Assembly: GCA_029255685.2 (NCBI GenBank)
Contig: CM055312.2
Location: 10,006,649-10,070,648 of the forward strand
Direction of reading: 5' to 3'
DNA: 64,000 bases
Origin: Silene conica
Lineage: Eukaryota; Streptophyta; Magnoliopsida; Caryophyllales; Caryophyllaceae
In this document: one piece after another, positions 35,000-47,217 of the stretch
Position numbering within the stretch: position 1 is the first letter of the stretch
How the letters are laid out: every line of letters begins with the position of its first letter
Notes under the pieces: generated by a model
Seen by the model: only the letters and a program-made list of their open reading frames with translations
What the model was told of the DNA's origin: nothing
The model's database searches: none
Position numbers and translations under genes: made by a program

Positions 35000-35014
35000 T
35001 TATTTTTTGATTTC

Positions 35015-36004
35015 ATTCATGCTAATGTAAAACATATCCTAAACCATATACTCATTTAATTTATATTTCCTAAATATTATCAACACAATATAAACATACA
35101 AAAAATTACAAATTGAATAATCACAAAAAAATAAAAAATAAATCACAAATTGAATATAATTATAAAAATCAATAAAAACCACATTCGTTACTGATTTTAA
35201 AATCACGAAAAGAGTCGGTTTGAAAATATACATATATAAATATACATGTACTCACAATAAATTTTAAATATAAAAATATTTAACTCTTTTAAAAAAAACT
35301 ATAAAAAAAATACAAAGCAAAAATATAATCATTATACCTAACAATATCATAAATAGGACTATACATCCAAATGTATATATTAGGATCGTACATTCAATAT
35401 AAATCTAATTGAACTGTTATACAATTTTTTTGAGCTTATAACAATTTTGACTTACATTTTAATTTTTTAAGTGTTAAAATTAAAATCTCCAAGTTTTATA
35501 TGTATTATATTTGAGTTTCAATATAATAGTTGGTATTACAGTCTTTTTTTTATAAAGATACTCAAATTCTTTTCAATAAAGCTCATAAAATATACATATA
35601 AGCTCAAATTTTTTGTTATAAAGTTCAAAATCTATACTACTCCGTATAAGATGTATAATCCTCTAATTGTAACAATATTCATAATAAATCTAAACACAGT
35701 AAAAAATCATTTTAAGATTAAGTATGGAGTAATACCGTATACGGAGTACTTCATATTAATAAGAACTAGCATACAATTTGGAGAAAATTAAGTTAAAATA
35801 GGGTGAAAGGACTAGATAATATAAACCCATAATGATGAATAGATTGAAAAAGAGAATTTCATCGAATGAATTTGGCAAGGGTAATAAGAGAGTAGGTGAG
35901 TTTAGGATACCGAGAGGCCGAGTGAAAAAAAAATATTGGGTCATTGTGGGTCTATTGTGGTTATTTATAAGATAGGTTAAATAAATAGGGTTTTAATGCG
36001 TTAA
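35015..36004. other. AT-rich spacer
   Basis: No gene found. Several short ORFs (e.g. 35471-35791) have AT-driven composition and no recognisable domain. Confidence 0.55.
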
Positions 36005-38309
36005 CTAGTTTTGGTTCCCGTGCAATGCACGGGATATAAATTTTATGGTATTTGTGTAATACTGTAATGCAATTATAGATGATACGTCAATAACCTTTTC
36101 GTGCAATTTTCAAAAGGACTTACGAACTCATTTATTTTTCTCAATCTTTTGTTTCTTTTAAATGATATTTTGATAATAGCATAAATAAGAACTTTAATAA
36201 ATGTTAGTCTCGGTAAACATCTATATCAATTTGTCAATATATTAATCTAATACAAATCCATTACAATATCATTATGAGCTATAAGACATATTTATAAGAC
36301 ATACCAGTGCAATTTGCACGGGTTTTTCAAATTATGATATTACTCCATCATGAATGAAATTTTAGGAGAAAACACATGGCCTAAGTTGTTTCTAGGTAAA
36401 AGTAGGGAAAAATATTGATCATATTAAATAGAGTATTATTTTAAGTGTGTAGTGGTCAATGAGTAGTCAAAACTAAAACTGTTTATATACATTCATTTTC
36501 AACTTAATATAAAAAATATTTTATACAATCAAATCATTAGCTTAACATAATAGCTATCTATATATATCCTCATCCTATATGTGAATGTTAACATTCTAAA
36601 ATACTATATAACAAACAAAAATAATAAAGTACTCCGTATAAGAGATGATAAGCAAAAAAATGCTTATTAAAAACACAAAACTGAGATTGTTGGTTATGAT
36701 ATTGGTTAAATTTCAAACTTAGAATTAGAAAGTAATCTATAATTCACAATCATAATGTAATCAAATGAATTGGAATTTCATAAAAAAAAAAACAAATAGA
36801 AAGATCATGTCATGAATTATTCAAGATAGATCGTGTACTAAAATTACGGGCATCGACATGTTAAAATAAAAACTAAACTCGAAAAACACAAATAAGTCAA
36901 GTAGATGAAAAATACTATTTTTCAAAGGCAAGATGATGGAAAAAAAACACAAATATCAAAATAAAACATATATTTAAAAATATTTATAATACCTGACTTC
37001 CTAAAAGGTATTCGTCATTCACGTTATTGCTGTTAATCTTGTAGTTAGTCTGCAATATATTGTTGTATAAGCAATCTTAGTATTTAACTTATTCATATAA
37101 TCTTCTTTATCAATCAACCATCCCTATAAAATCAAATCAACTAAGTGATTAGTGAGAGTAACCAATAAAATTGTGGAATTTGTTTTATACAATATTATTG
37201 TTTTAACTTAAACTTCCACTTAAATAGTGAAAAAAGGGAATGAAAAGTAACTTGTAGAAATGTAAGTATACTTACCTTTGAAGAGTACAACACCACAAAT
37301 TTGATAGTTCCTACATGTGAACAAAACAAATAGCTTAAAATATTGATATGAATAGAATGATACAAAAGATTATCAACACAAACAATTCTACTAGCAATAG
37401 CTTAAAATTTTGTGCCTTCAATTAAAAAACATACGAACAATTGAGGATGAATTTTATGACTTATAAACATTTTTTTTATTATTATCAAATTTAATATATA
37501 CATACAAAAATAAGGAGTAAGGTTCATGACTTTTGAGCACCATTTTTCAATTATTATCATATTTAATTTAAACATAAATATGAAATGAAATGAAAAAGGT
37601 TTGTTTTATTGTTATTATTACTATTATTATTATTTTTCAAGATCCACTTTGCATAAAAGTGGTTAAGTAGTTATTTTATAGAATTAAAATATGACTTGTG
37701 GATGATGGTGGATTGTTTAATTTGCTTTTTAATTAGATTTATAGATGATAGATATGTTCATTTTAATTAAATTGTGGAAATGTATAACAAAAAGTGGATC
37801 GAAGTTGTATATATAAACTATTTAAAATTAGAGTGACGTGATTTTTTATTTATTGCTTGATTTATTCTAAAAAAATTAAACTTTATTCTGAATTTCGATT
37901 TCGATTTTTTTAATTTATATAAAGAAAATAAAATATGCCAAAGTTTGTTGTTTATTTTTGTATTTACTAATTTAAATTTAATGTTTAAAAATTTCTTAAT
38001 CTCTTATAAACTGCATAAGATTAAAATGATGTGATTTATATTGTCCTTCTATCTTATTCTAATAACAAACATAAAAAATTAAAATTTAGTATGTATTTTT
38101 TTTATTGTTTAATTTATTTTAAAATTAAATAAACTAAAGTTTAAAGTTTATAATTAATGCTATTATTTGCATTTAATGATTACGATTTCATTTTTGTTTT
38201 CTTTTAAAAATAAAGGTGAAGATGTGGCTTGATAAATTAAGCTTTAATAGTGGAATGGTGAAATATTATGCATTTGATTGTCTTTTTATTATATTTATAG
38301 ATAGATAGA
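36005..38309 (-). mobile_element. Candidate non-autonomous Helitron (minus strand), 2305 bp
   Basis: On the minus strand the 3' end shows hairpin CCCGTGCATTGCACGGG, about 8 bases, then CTAG at 36008-36005 followed by T. The 5' end TCTATCTATCTATAAATATA starts at 38309 after an A. That gives the A|T insertion context of Helitrons, and the 5' words match the 51874 element. A further hairpin GTGCAATTTGCAC at about 36313 lies inside. No Rep or helicase coding sequence. Confidence 0.62.
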
Positions 38310-39113
38310 TAAGTGATTGCAGAATTGGATTATTTGGCCTAAATTTTGATTATTCACAGATTAAGTGACATAGCTCACTCAATGAGCCTGTTTTTCAATA
38401 TTAATGATTTTGGAAAGACAGTCTTTTAGTGAACACAATTTCTTGATTAAAACGAGAGTATTTGTCTTCAATTTAAGACAAGTTAAGTAATTAGAATAAA
38501 TCAAAACCATAAAATATGAAATGCAAATATTTGTCTTATATGCTCAAGTGATATGATATTTGACATGTTTTAATGTTAACACGAAAATGTCGGTATTAAT
38601 GGACTAACTGATCGATGAATTTATTAAGAGACCGTTTTTTTCATACTCATTTAGACCTTGAAAAATATTGCTAACGAATAAATTAACTTGAAAGACCTTT
38701 TTTTAAAAACAAAAATTATTCCGTTTTAAGCTTTAAGTTCTCACGCGTTCTCATTTAAGTCCGTCTTACTTAAGACGATCTCTCATAAGTCATATCCGAG
38801 TTAAATAAAGTTGAAACTAATGAAATTTGTGAATATTTTGAATATCGTACCAATTAATTTAAAAAACCAACCCGTGCATTTTCGAGTATTTGTTATGTTT
38901 TAGATTAGTTACACACTTTGTAGCATACTCGGCATCGAATGGTAATGATTAGCAGGTTAAATTATATGTAACTGAATCTCCAGTTATTGATCTATTTATA
39001 TCTATATTGTCACAACATTGAACATTTAATATCACTCAATTATATGTTTATATATTTAATGATAACATATATTATTACGACCCGTGCATTTTTTTGCACA
39101 GACTTAAAACTAG
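38310..39113 (+). other. Spacer ending in a Helitron-like 3' terminus
   Basis: CCCGTGCATTTTTTTGCAC (about 39081-39099) followed by CTAG at 39110-39113 and T looks like a plus-strand Helitron 3' end. Its 5' end was not located; a half-hairpin word CCCGTGCATTTT also occurs near 38870. No gene. Confidence 0.5.
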
Positions 39114-39216
39114 TACATGTGAAAGTTATTCGGCTAACCAAGAGTTCGCTTCATTGTCCATTTTCATTAGTTAATATCGAACCCTTAATCTCATAATTAA
39201 GTAATGAGGTGAGTAA

Positions 39217-39608
39217 AAGGTGTAGAGCGGGATGGACGGTTGATATAGCGGAGGCGAAGGCTGTGCAATTTGGGCTCGAGGTGGCGGACAGATTAGGGGT
39301 AAATTGTGTGGCGGTGGAATCGGACTCTCTCAATGTGGTGCGTGCTTTGGCGAAGCGTGTTATTACTCGGAGTACCCTTAGCTTGTGTGTGACGGATGTA
39401 TGGTCTTTAGCGTCCCGGTTTGATTGTCGCGGTTTTTTTCATGTGAAACGGGGTGGGAATATGGTGGCTCATTCTATTGCTAGAATGTGTTCGGATGGTG
39501 ATGAGGAACGTGTGCTTGTATCAGATTTTCCGAACTCTATCACTTACCTGGCGGAGCTCGATTTATTATAATCTAATATCCCGTTTTCTTTCAAAAAAAA
39601 AAAAAAAA
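39217..39608 (+). mobile_element. Short 5'-truncated LINE insert (RNase H domain) with 16-bp duplication
   Basis: Flanked by a perfect duplication GTAATGAGGTGAGTAA (39201-39216 and 39609-39624) with an A-run directly before the right copy. The reading frame (first ATG 39209 in the duplication, stop at 39571) encodes an RVT_3 RNase H-like domain: AEAKAVQFGLEVA, VESDSLNVV, FFHVKRGGNMVAHSIAR. The fragment has no internal stop. It is about 390 bp of the extreme 3' end of a plant L1. Confidence 0.93.
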
Positions 39609-39624
39609 GTAATGAGGTGAGTAA

Positions 39625-40105
39625 TCACTATTACAAGCCCATTTGGTTGCACGTACATTTTCAAATATAGATGTAAGTAATAATAAAGGAAGTTAATACA
39701 ATTTGTGGAGATACCTTATAAAACGTGGAATGCTTAAGTACGTCATTTGGCATTAGGTTATTGTTGTGCGTGGCTCCATGACTTTTAAATGTTATCATTT
39801 GTGGCGCTATGACTATTAATTATTAAACCATACTTAATTAATTAACATTGCTTAAGCTTGCCGTCACTGCAATCTCCTCATTTACTACTACGTCACCATC
39901 TCTCCACCTATAACTTTATCTACAAACCATAACCATTCAAACAATATATTAAACAATCACAACATTATTGAGAACACAAATTTTTATTTTGGATAGTTAT
40001 AAATAAGAATAATTTAAAACGGAGGTATAAATTCATTTATCTTTTTTTATGTGATGCGTTTTTCAACTTTTGGTTATAATTTACAACGAATGTAAATCAG
40101 ACTTA
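39625..40105. other. Spacer
   Basis: No feature recognised beyond AT-rich sequence. Confidence 0.5.
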
Positions 40106-40327
40106 GACCCTGTTTTTCAGGTTGAAACGAGCTGAATTGAATTAATTGAAATAAAACTTAATTGAACTAAATTGAGTGGAACCGAGGTAAAATGAATTTA
40201 GTTGAATTAAAAGTTAATTTTGTGAACAGATAAATTGAACATAATTTATTAAATGTAACTAAAACTTAACAAAATATAACCAAACAAAATTAATAGGAGT
40301 TGAAATTAAACCAGAAAAAACAGAGTC
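40106..40327. mobile_element. Tourist-like (PIF/Harbinger) MITE
   Basis: 222 bp with ends GACCCTGTTTTTCAGGTT and AACCAGAAAAAACAGAGTC, flanked by TTA on both sides (40103-40105 and 40328-40330). Its interior is the reverse complement of the MITE at 43798, so the two are copies of one family. Confidence 0.82.
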
Positions 40328-40754
40328 TTATTGCATTAAGAAACATACATTAATCATGTAATATGAGAAAAAGTCTTATTAATTGTATAATGGTGAATTT
40401 ACCACGTCAATAATTCCAAGGTATAATAGTAGACACCTTAACTTAAATTGCTTATATTATCAAGTCTTGAAAAAAATCGATGCAAATAGAATGAATTGAT
40501 TCAATATGATTGTTCATACTTAGCTAAATATTGGATTTGTATTTAATACCAAAACAAATGTGTACTCAATACAAATTTGATGAATCGATCCAGGCATCCA
40601 GTAATATTTGTTTACATGAATCGATCAAATAAGTTTGACTATTAATTGAGATTGAATCATCATCTAAAGTTATGCACCCCTAAAAGGGGTATGGTATGTA
40701 AGTTATTTTCAATTAACCCTAATAACCCTAATTTGCGGATAATTGTGTAAAGAC

Positions 40755-41300
40755 TAGGGGTGAGCAAAAAATTCCGATACGGTTTTATAATACGGATACG
40801 ATACGGTATACGGTTTGAATTATACGAATTTTCGTATATACGATACGGAAATCCGTATATACGATACGGTTTTCACAAAATCGTACCGTATCCGGGTCGG
40901 GCAAAAACGAAACCGTATATACGGTTTTCGACACGGTTTGAAGTTTTTGTATTAAAAAATTAATGAAACCCAAAGTTCAGCTTTTAACTTCCACTCTTAA
41001 TGGTTTTTATGACTTATTTTACTAACTTATCTTAATAAATAAAAAATTAATCTTTCATTAGAAGTAGGCATGTTAGATGTAATTATTAGCACTTGAATAA
41101 CTACAATATTTAATTGGGCATTTCTCACCAAACCGTATCCGTATATACGGATTCCGTATACACGGTTTTTCCGGGTACCCGAAAACCGTATATACGGTTA
41201 AACCGTATCAGATCCGTATAGTGATTTTTGCGATTTTTAAAACCGTATACCCGATACGGTTTTCAAAACCGTACCGGGTATACGGTTTTGCTCACCCCTA
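40755..41300. mobile_element. Non-autonomous hAT with palindromic subterminal arrays
   Basis: 546 bp with perfect terminal repeats TAGGGGTGAGCAAAA (40755-40769) and TTTTGCTCACCCCTA (41286-41300), and an 8-bp duplication GTAAAGAC (40747-40754 and 41301-41308). Each end about 180 bp is filled with variants of CCGTATATACGGTT and GATACGG, many of them palindromic. No ORF of its own. Confidence 0.94.
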
Positions 41301-41308
41301 GTAAAGAC

Positions 41309-42371
41309 CATCTTAATTATATAAAAAAAAAACAAGTGATGGATAATTAATTACCTCAAATAATGGTAAATTTAAATTTAATGATAAATAAAGTAAACGA
41401 TCTTCCGAATCAACTTACCTTTTGAGTGGCCATCAATCAATTAATAAGCTCAACCCCCATGAAAACTACACCTTGCTTGTCTCACTAAAACTTCTTCTAG
41501 TCAAAACTCAAAACCTAACAAATAACACAAAAAACACCTATTCGCTTTACATTATCTTCATTTAAAACAGTACTAACCTGTTTCACAAATTATCATAAAA
41601 GACGGGAGTATCCGTTTCAAGGTAAAAATTGAGCTAAATAAAGACCCACTTGTTTAGATAAGACAAACTTTTTATTTTACCCTATGTCTTTTCAATTTTG
41701 TCTTAAAGGAGACTAATTGAACCTTTTTAACCATTAAGACGTGTCAAGTACCACATTATTTGTGTGTATAAAACAAATTACAAATATATTAATTTTTCCT
41801 ATACAAATACCGTACATTTCAGTAAATCTCCGGGTCTCCCTTTCAACGGATATATCTGTCGCAAGCTTGTAACGGGTCAAGTTCTGCCACTTGTGTATAT
41901 AACACAAAACATTGAAAATCTCAAATATCTTGTCTTTTCCTACCCAGACGGGTGATACTTGACCTGTCGCAAGTTTGCGACGGATATGTCCGTCACAAAT
42001 GAGAATTCGTGTATACATTTTTATATACATAAATTAAATAATATATATTTGATCCGTTTTAAATTTTAAATAGATAATTTCGTGTTAAGAGAGACATGGA
42101 CATTAGTACCTTATTATTGAGCTTATCTGTATTCTTCTAAGTATTTTTAAAGTTTATGAGTCACATTTAAATTTTTTGCCGTCAAAACTTAAATTTAACT
42201 TAGCATATATAAAATGTTTTTAAATTGTATTGTAATCTTTTGAGTTTAATGTTTATGTGAATGAACTCAGTTTTTGTTGTAAAACTAAAAAAAATTAAAA
42301 ATATAAAATAAAACTCGAAACTTTATTATAATATTCAAAAACTGTAAAACTGGTCGAAATATATATATGAA
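41309..42371. other. Spacer upstream of the phospholipase C gene
   Basis: At about 41850-42011 is a reversed, incomplete relative of the Mutator-type MITE found at 42372 (shared words GTCGCAAGCTTGT, CACGAATTCTCATTTGTGAC on the minus strand). No gene. Confidence 0.55.
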
Positions 42372-42573
42372 CACAAATTCTTATTTGCAACCGCACTATC
42401 CGTCGCAAGCTTGTGACGGATACTGTTTCCTCTCACAAAATACCCACTTTTTCTTTTTTTCCAACACTATTTAGTATTTATGTGGTCCTCTTTCTCCACT
42501 AACTCATTTTCTATCCATTTTATCTCACAAAATATCCGTCGCAAATTATACTCGTCGCAAGCAAAACTTAGTA
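42372..42573. mobile_element. Mutator-type MITE, copy 1
   Basis: 202 bp starting CACAAATTCTTATTTGCAAC, flanked by a perfect 9-bp duplication ATATATGAA (42363-42371 and 42574-42582). The terminal inverted repeats are imperfect (about 21 bp). Over most of its length it matches copy 2 at 44164. It lies about 290 bp before the phospholipase C start codon, so in its promoter. Confidence 0.9.
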
Positions 42574-42858
42574 ATATATGAATATATATAATCCAATATT
42601 TACTTTAATCAAAACATCAAATCAATAAAATAAACAACTAGTACTACTATTCAAAATTCAACACCCCAAACAATTCAACTTTTTCATGCTCCAATTATCC
42701 AATTTCATATCACTTTCTTACAAAGCATACGCAAAAAGCATATACCACCATCTCAACATTAAAACGACCAACTTCACTCCCTTTTTTCCTCATTCACAAT
42801 TCCCCATAATATTTATTTACGGAATTACCGGAAACTACTTTTCCGGTAACCGGAAAAA

Positions 42859-45800
42859 ATGGCCTTAACCACCGTCAAAACCGGCACAATATTACCACTG
42901 TTAATAATAACTCTTCTGATTTTACCCCAACTTTTACAGTCCTTCCCTTTCCCCAAACACCATGGTAAAATCTCCGGTCCGATAAAAACCTTAGTGGTTT
43001 TAGTCATGGAGAACCGTTCCTTTGACCACGTACTTGGGTGGCTCAAGTCGACCCGACCTGATATAGATGGGTTAACCGGATCCGAGTTTAATTACTTGAA
43101 CGCTTCTGACCCGAATTCTCCGAAAGTTTATGTTAGAAACGACGCTGTTTTTATTGATTCTGACCCGGGTCACTCGATTCAAGCTATTAGGGAGCAGATA
43201 TTTGGGTCGGATACTAGTACCCCTGACCCGGCCCCAATGAACGGGTTTAGTTCTCGCTCCGTCTCAGTCATTTGCATTTTCATTTTATCGTATTGTGTTC
43301 CTAATCTTTCTAATGTTTACTTACAGGTTCGCCCAACAAGCTCAGTCCATGTCGCCCCACATGCCTGAAGTCGTCATGTCCGGTTTCAAACCGGATTTAT
43401 TGCCTGTTTATACCGAGTTGGCGAACCAATTTGCGGTGATGGACCGGTGGTTTGCTTCGGTTCCAGCTTCAACCCAACCAAACCGGTTTTATGTTCATTC
43501 TGCCACTTCACATGGGGCACAAAGTAATGTGAGGAAGGATCTTATTAATGGTTTCCCACAGAAAACAATATTTGATTCACTTGACGAAAATGACCTTAGT
43601 TTCGGAGTTTATTACCAGAATATCCCTGCCACGTTGTTTTATAAGAGTTTAAGGAAGATTAAGCATATTGCCAAGTTCCATAGTTTTGCGCTTAAGTTTA
43701 AGCTCCATGCGCGCCTTGGGAAGTTGCCTAATTACGCGGTTATTGAACAAAGGTAATGTTTAGTTCGGGTATATGGTATTTTCGTTTGGTTGATTAAGGC
43801 CGTGTTCTTTCTGGCTTCATTTCCGCTCATTTAAGTTTTGGTTAGCTTTATTCCATTAAATTTTATTTACCTGTTCAGTTAATCTCTTCACAAAATTAAC
43901 TTAAAATTTACTTTACCCCAATTCCACCCAATTTAGTTCAATTAAGCCCTACTCCATTTAATTTAATTCAACTCTTTTGAGCCAAAAAGAGTAAGCTCGT
44001 TTCGGCCGAAAAAACAAGAACAGGGCCTAAGGGTAGAAAAACATGTTGGGTGTTAGTCATATCTATGGTAGTGTCGTTTGGTTGATTAAGCAATTCAAAC
44101 GGATTTATGAGGATGTGGTAAAAAAATGCGTGGTTGTTAGTGTAGGAATTTAATTCCACAGAGCACAAATTCTTATTTGCAACGACACTATCCGTCGCAA
44201 GCTTGTGACGGATACCGTTTCCTCTCACAAAATACCCACTTTTTTTCTTTCTCCAACACTATTCACGTGGTCCCCTTTCTCCATTAACTCATTTTCTATC
44301 CATTTTATCTCACAAAATATTCGTCACAAATGGTGACCCGTCGCAAGCAAGACTTACTATCCACAGAGACTCGGCTTAGACATGTTAAACGTAAAACTTA
44401 GTTTGTCGGTCTGTGTTTAAGTTGTGATATTGAAAAGATTTGAATGATTTATGCATTAATACAGAGTAATATATGCGGATTAAGTTGTATTTTGGAAACT
44501 CATTTCTAGTTGGGTGACTCTATTTGGACTATTTCCACGGAAGTACATCGATAATTGATTACATGAACATTTAGCAAGAATTCCCGTATAAGAGTTATAA
44601 ACTTATAACTCATGTGAATAGGTAATACCTTTTAATTTCATAGTTTGGTGTTTCATGATGTAGGCATTGTTGGATTTTATGCAAATATGGAGTTAGGCCA
44701 TGTATTTTTGGACTTATTTCGCATGTTCTGTTCATGTCGGCTCACGCCCATTAACCTTGAGTTCGAAAGAACCAGGCATTCTTACATATTTTGTAAAGAT
44801 AGGTTTACCCAGAAGCCTCAAATTTCCAACTTATCGAATTTTCTGAAATCTTACGTTTATTATGGTCACCAGACAATCACGTATAAATGCATAGTTTAAG
44901 TGACGAATAACATTTTCCTTGTGTAAATAAGATGTTTATACCAATGTGTTATATATGATCTATCAGGTATTTCGACACGGATTTGCTTCCAGGGAACGAT
45001 GATCACCCGTCGCATGATGTGGCAGAAGGACAGAAATTTGTGAAGGAGGTTTATGAGACATTGAGGAGTAGTCCACAGTGGAAAGAGATGGCATTGTTGA
45101 TAACATACGATGAACATGGTGGTTTTTATGACCATGTTCCTACCCCTGTTTCAGGGGTTCCTAATCCTGATGGTATTATTGGTCCGGACCCATGGTATTT
45201 TCCGTTTGATCGGTTGGGTGTTCGAGTCCCCACTCTACTCATTTCGCCTTGGATTGATAAGGGCACTGGTGAGTTAATGAGTATCTTTGCAATCATATTG
45301 ATTTGTGATGGTTAGTAGTGGTATGTTGACTTGCTGGTTTTTGTTGTTTTATGAATGTTCTGATTTTAGGACCACTTTATTTTGGAAGAGAATAAAAGCT
45401 AGGTACCGTAGTTACCAATATTTGAGATTTTAGTGGGAGAAATTGAATGTTGAGGAATAAAGTAGCTAGTATATCGATTTTAAGTGCCTTGGTCTTAACC
45501 ATTAGGCAATGTCATCACAGGTTAGTACTTAGTAGTCGTTCAATACATAGTACTATAGTAGTATATACTGGTGCATTGGAGTTAAGATTTATTAGAGAAC
45601 ATATTTAAGACTAATATGGTACTCTGTATGTAATTATTGACAACTTGTCAGGTCATATATATATTCAGAAGAGGCCAATAGCACCATAGTGTTATTAGTG
45701 TACAGAGTATTAGCATAATCAGGATACAACAACAACAACATCAGAGCCTTAGCCTTAATTAGGATAGTTAAGATATATTCCTGAGGTGCATTAATAAGCT

Positions 45801-47217
45801 AGTTCCGAGTGTTTTGGTTGAATGTCAGATATGCTATTAATTCTATGGATTCTTAGCCAAATAAGGTGAATAGAGCTCGTTGATTGCATTGTATGTTTTT
45901 TCAATTCACTTGATCCAGAAATGGCAAGCGAAGGCTTACCCCCATTACACCCTTGTGGTGGGGCCCTTCCCCGGACCCTCGCCTAGCGGGGACGCCATCG
46001 TGCACCGGGCTGCCCTTTGCCCTTTTACTTGATCCAGAAATGAATGCACTCATTCAGATTTCAGACTATTCAATTTCAGTGATTACTGCCTGTTATCTCA
46101 TTGGATATTCTTGAGACGAGTCTTATTAGCAGCTTCAGTATAGGTCATGTTTAAATAGATTCGGATGACACCATTAAATTTATTGTACGCCTATTTGCTC
46201 TAATGCCTTGCTTCAACTTGAACACGGTGTTGAACTTTGATTGCTTTGTTTCCGAGACTGTCAATTTTCCTGATGCAAGGCTTGAGACGATTGAGAGGCC
46301 TATAATTGTGTGAAACTGACAGTAAAACTTTGTGGCATGTTTAGAAATGTTGTCCAGCTCTAAAGCTAGTTCAAATGCAACTTTGATCATATATATTCTG
46401 GAATTATATGTTTATTTGTTAACTTGATGCAGTGATTCGGAAGCCAGATGGGCCTACCCCAACCTCAGAATTTGAACATTCGTCAATTCCTGCAACTGTA
46501 AAGAGACTTTTCAATTTGAAATCTAACTTTCTTACTAAAAGAGATGCCTGGGCTGGAAGTTTTGAGAAGTATTTCTCCTTGCGTGACACCCCTCGTGAAG
46601 ACTGTCCAGGTTGGTGCAGAAGCATCTTGCTTCTTCCCTTGTTAGAAGCATTGATTTCCCATAAAAATAGTTTGCTGAAAGTTTCAAATATATTACCAGT
46701 AGCACAGTGTTTGCTAGTAGTAACAAAGGCGGAAGTGAAGCAATAACCTATATGAATGTTAATTTAGGCCGATGTGGCCTTCATTTGGCAAAGTGCTATT
46801 TTTTGGAACCCCAAACTTGAAAGCTGGCTTTAGCATCTAAAACCTTTGCAGCACGTGACGTCGATATAGATCTTAACTTGTTGCTAATTTGTTCCCCATA
46901 CAGAAAAACTCCCAGAGGTGAAGAGAGCACTAAGACCATTTGGAGCCAGAGAAGATGCAAAACTTTCAGAATTTCAAGTAGAGTTGATACAACTAGCATC
47001 TCAGCTCAATGGCGATCATGTTCTCAATACTTACCCGGATATTGGCAAAAACATGACTGTAAGTGAAGCAAACAAGTATGCCGAGAATGCAGTTAGGCGA
47101 TTTCTAGAAGCCGGGAAAGCAGCTCTTAGGGCGGGTGCTGATGAATCAGCTATTGTCACGATGAGGCCATCTCTGACCAGCCGGACTTCGGGTGGTTCCC
47201 ACAGCAGCTATCTGTGA
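42859..47217 (+). CDS. NPC: Non-specific phospholipase C (NPC1/NPC6-like), five exons
   Basis: Exons 42859-43244, 43327-43752, 44967-45268, 46433-46609 and 46904-47217 join in frame with GT..AG introns to give 534 residues. An N-terminal hydrophobic segment (about residues 10-28) looks like a signal peptide. Phosphoesterase-family motifs follow: ENRSFDH at 51-57, [18 protein letters not shown] in exon 2 and [14 protein letters not shown] in exon 3. The enzyme hydrolyses common phospholipids to diacylglycerol and a head-group phosphate in lipid remodelling and phosphate-starvation or stress signalling. The long C-terminal region (TMRPSLTSR) fits the NPC1/2/6 group. The member assignment is not certain. 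Introns 2 and 3 carry MITEs and a SINE. Confidence 0.93.
43798..44027. mobile_element. Tourist-like MITE in NPC intron 2
   Basis: 230 bp, ends GGCCGTGTTCTTTCTGGC and AAGAACAGGGCC, flanked by TAA (43795-43797 and 44028-44030). Inverted copy of the same family as the element at 40106. Confidence 0.85.
44164..44359. mobile_element. Mutator-type MITE, copy 2, in NPC intron 2
   Basis: 196 bp flanked by a perfect 9-bp duplication TCCACAGAG (44155-44163 and 44360-44368). Starts CACAAATTCTTATTTGCAAC as copy 1 does; the two share CACTATCCGTCGCAAGCTTG and the following 130 bp with scattered differences. Confidence 0.92.
45924..46026 (+). mobile_element. 5'-truncated Au-like SINE in NPC intron 3
   Basis: 103 bp with the characteristic GGTGGGGCCCTTCCCCGGAC word and CACCGGGCTGCCCTTT end. 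Flanked by a perfect 16-bp duplication ACTTGATCCAGAAATG (45908-45923 and 46027-46042). The tRNA-related head is missing. Confidence 0.9.
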
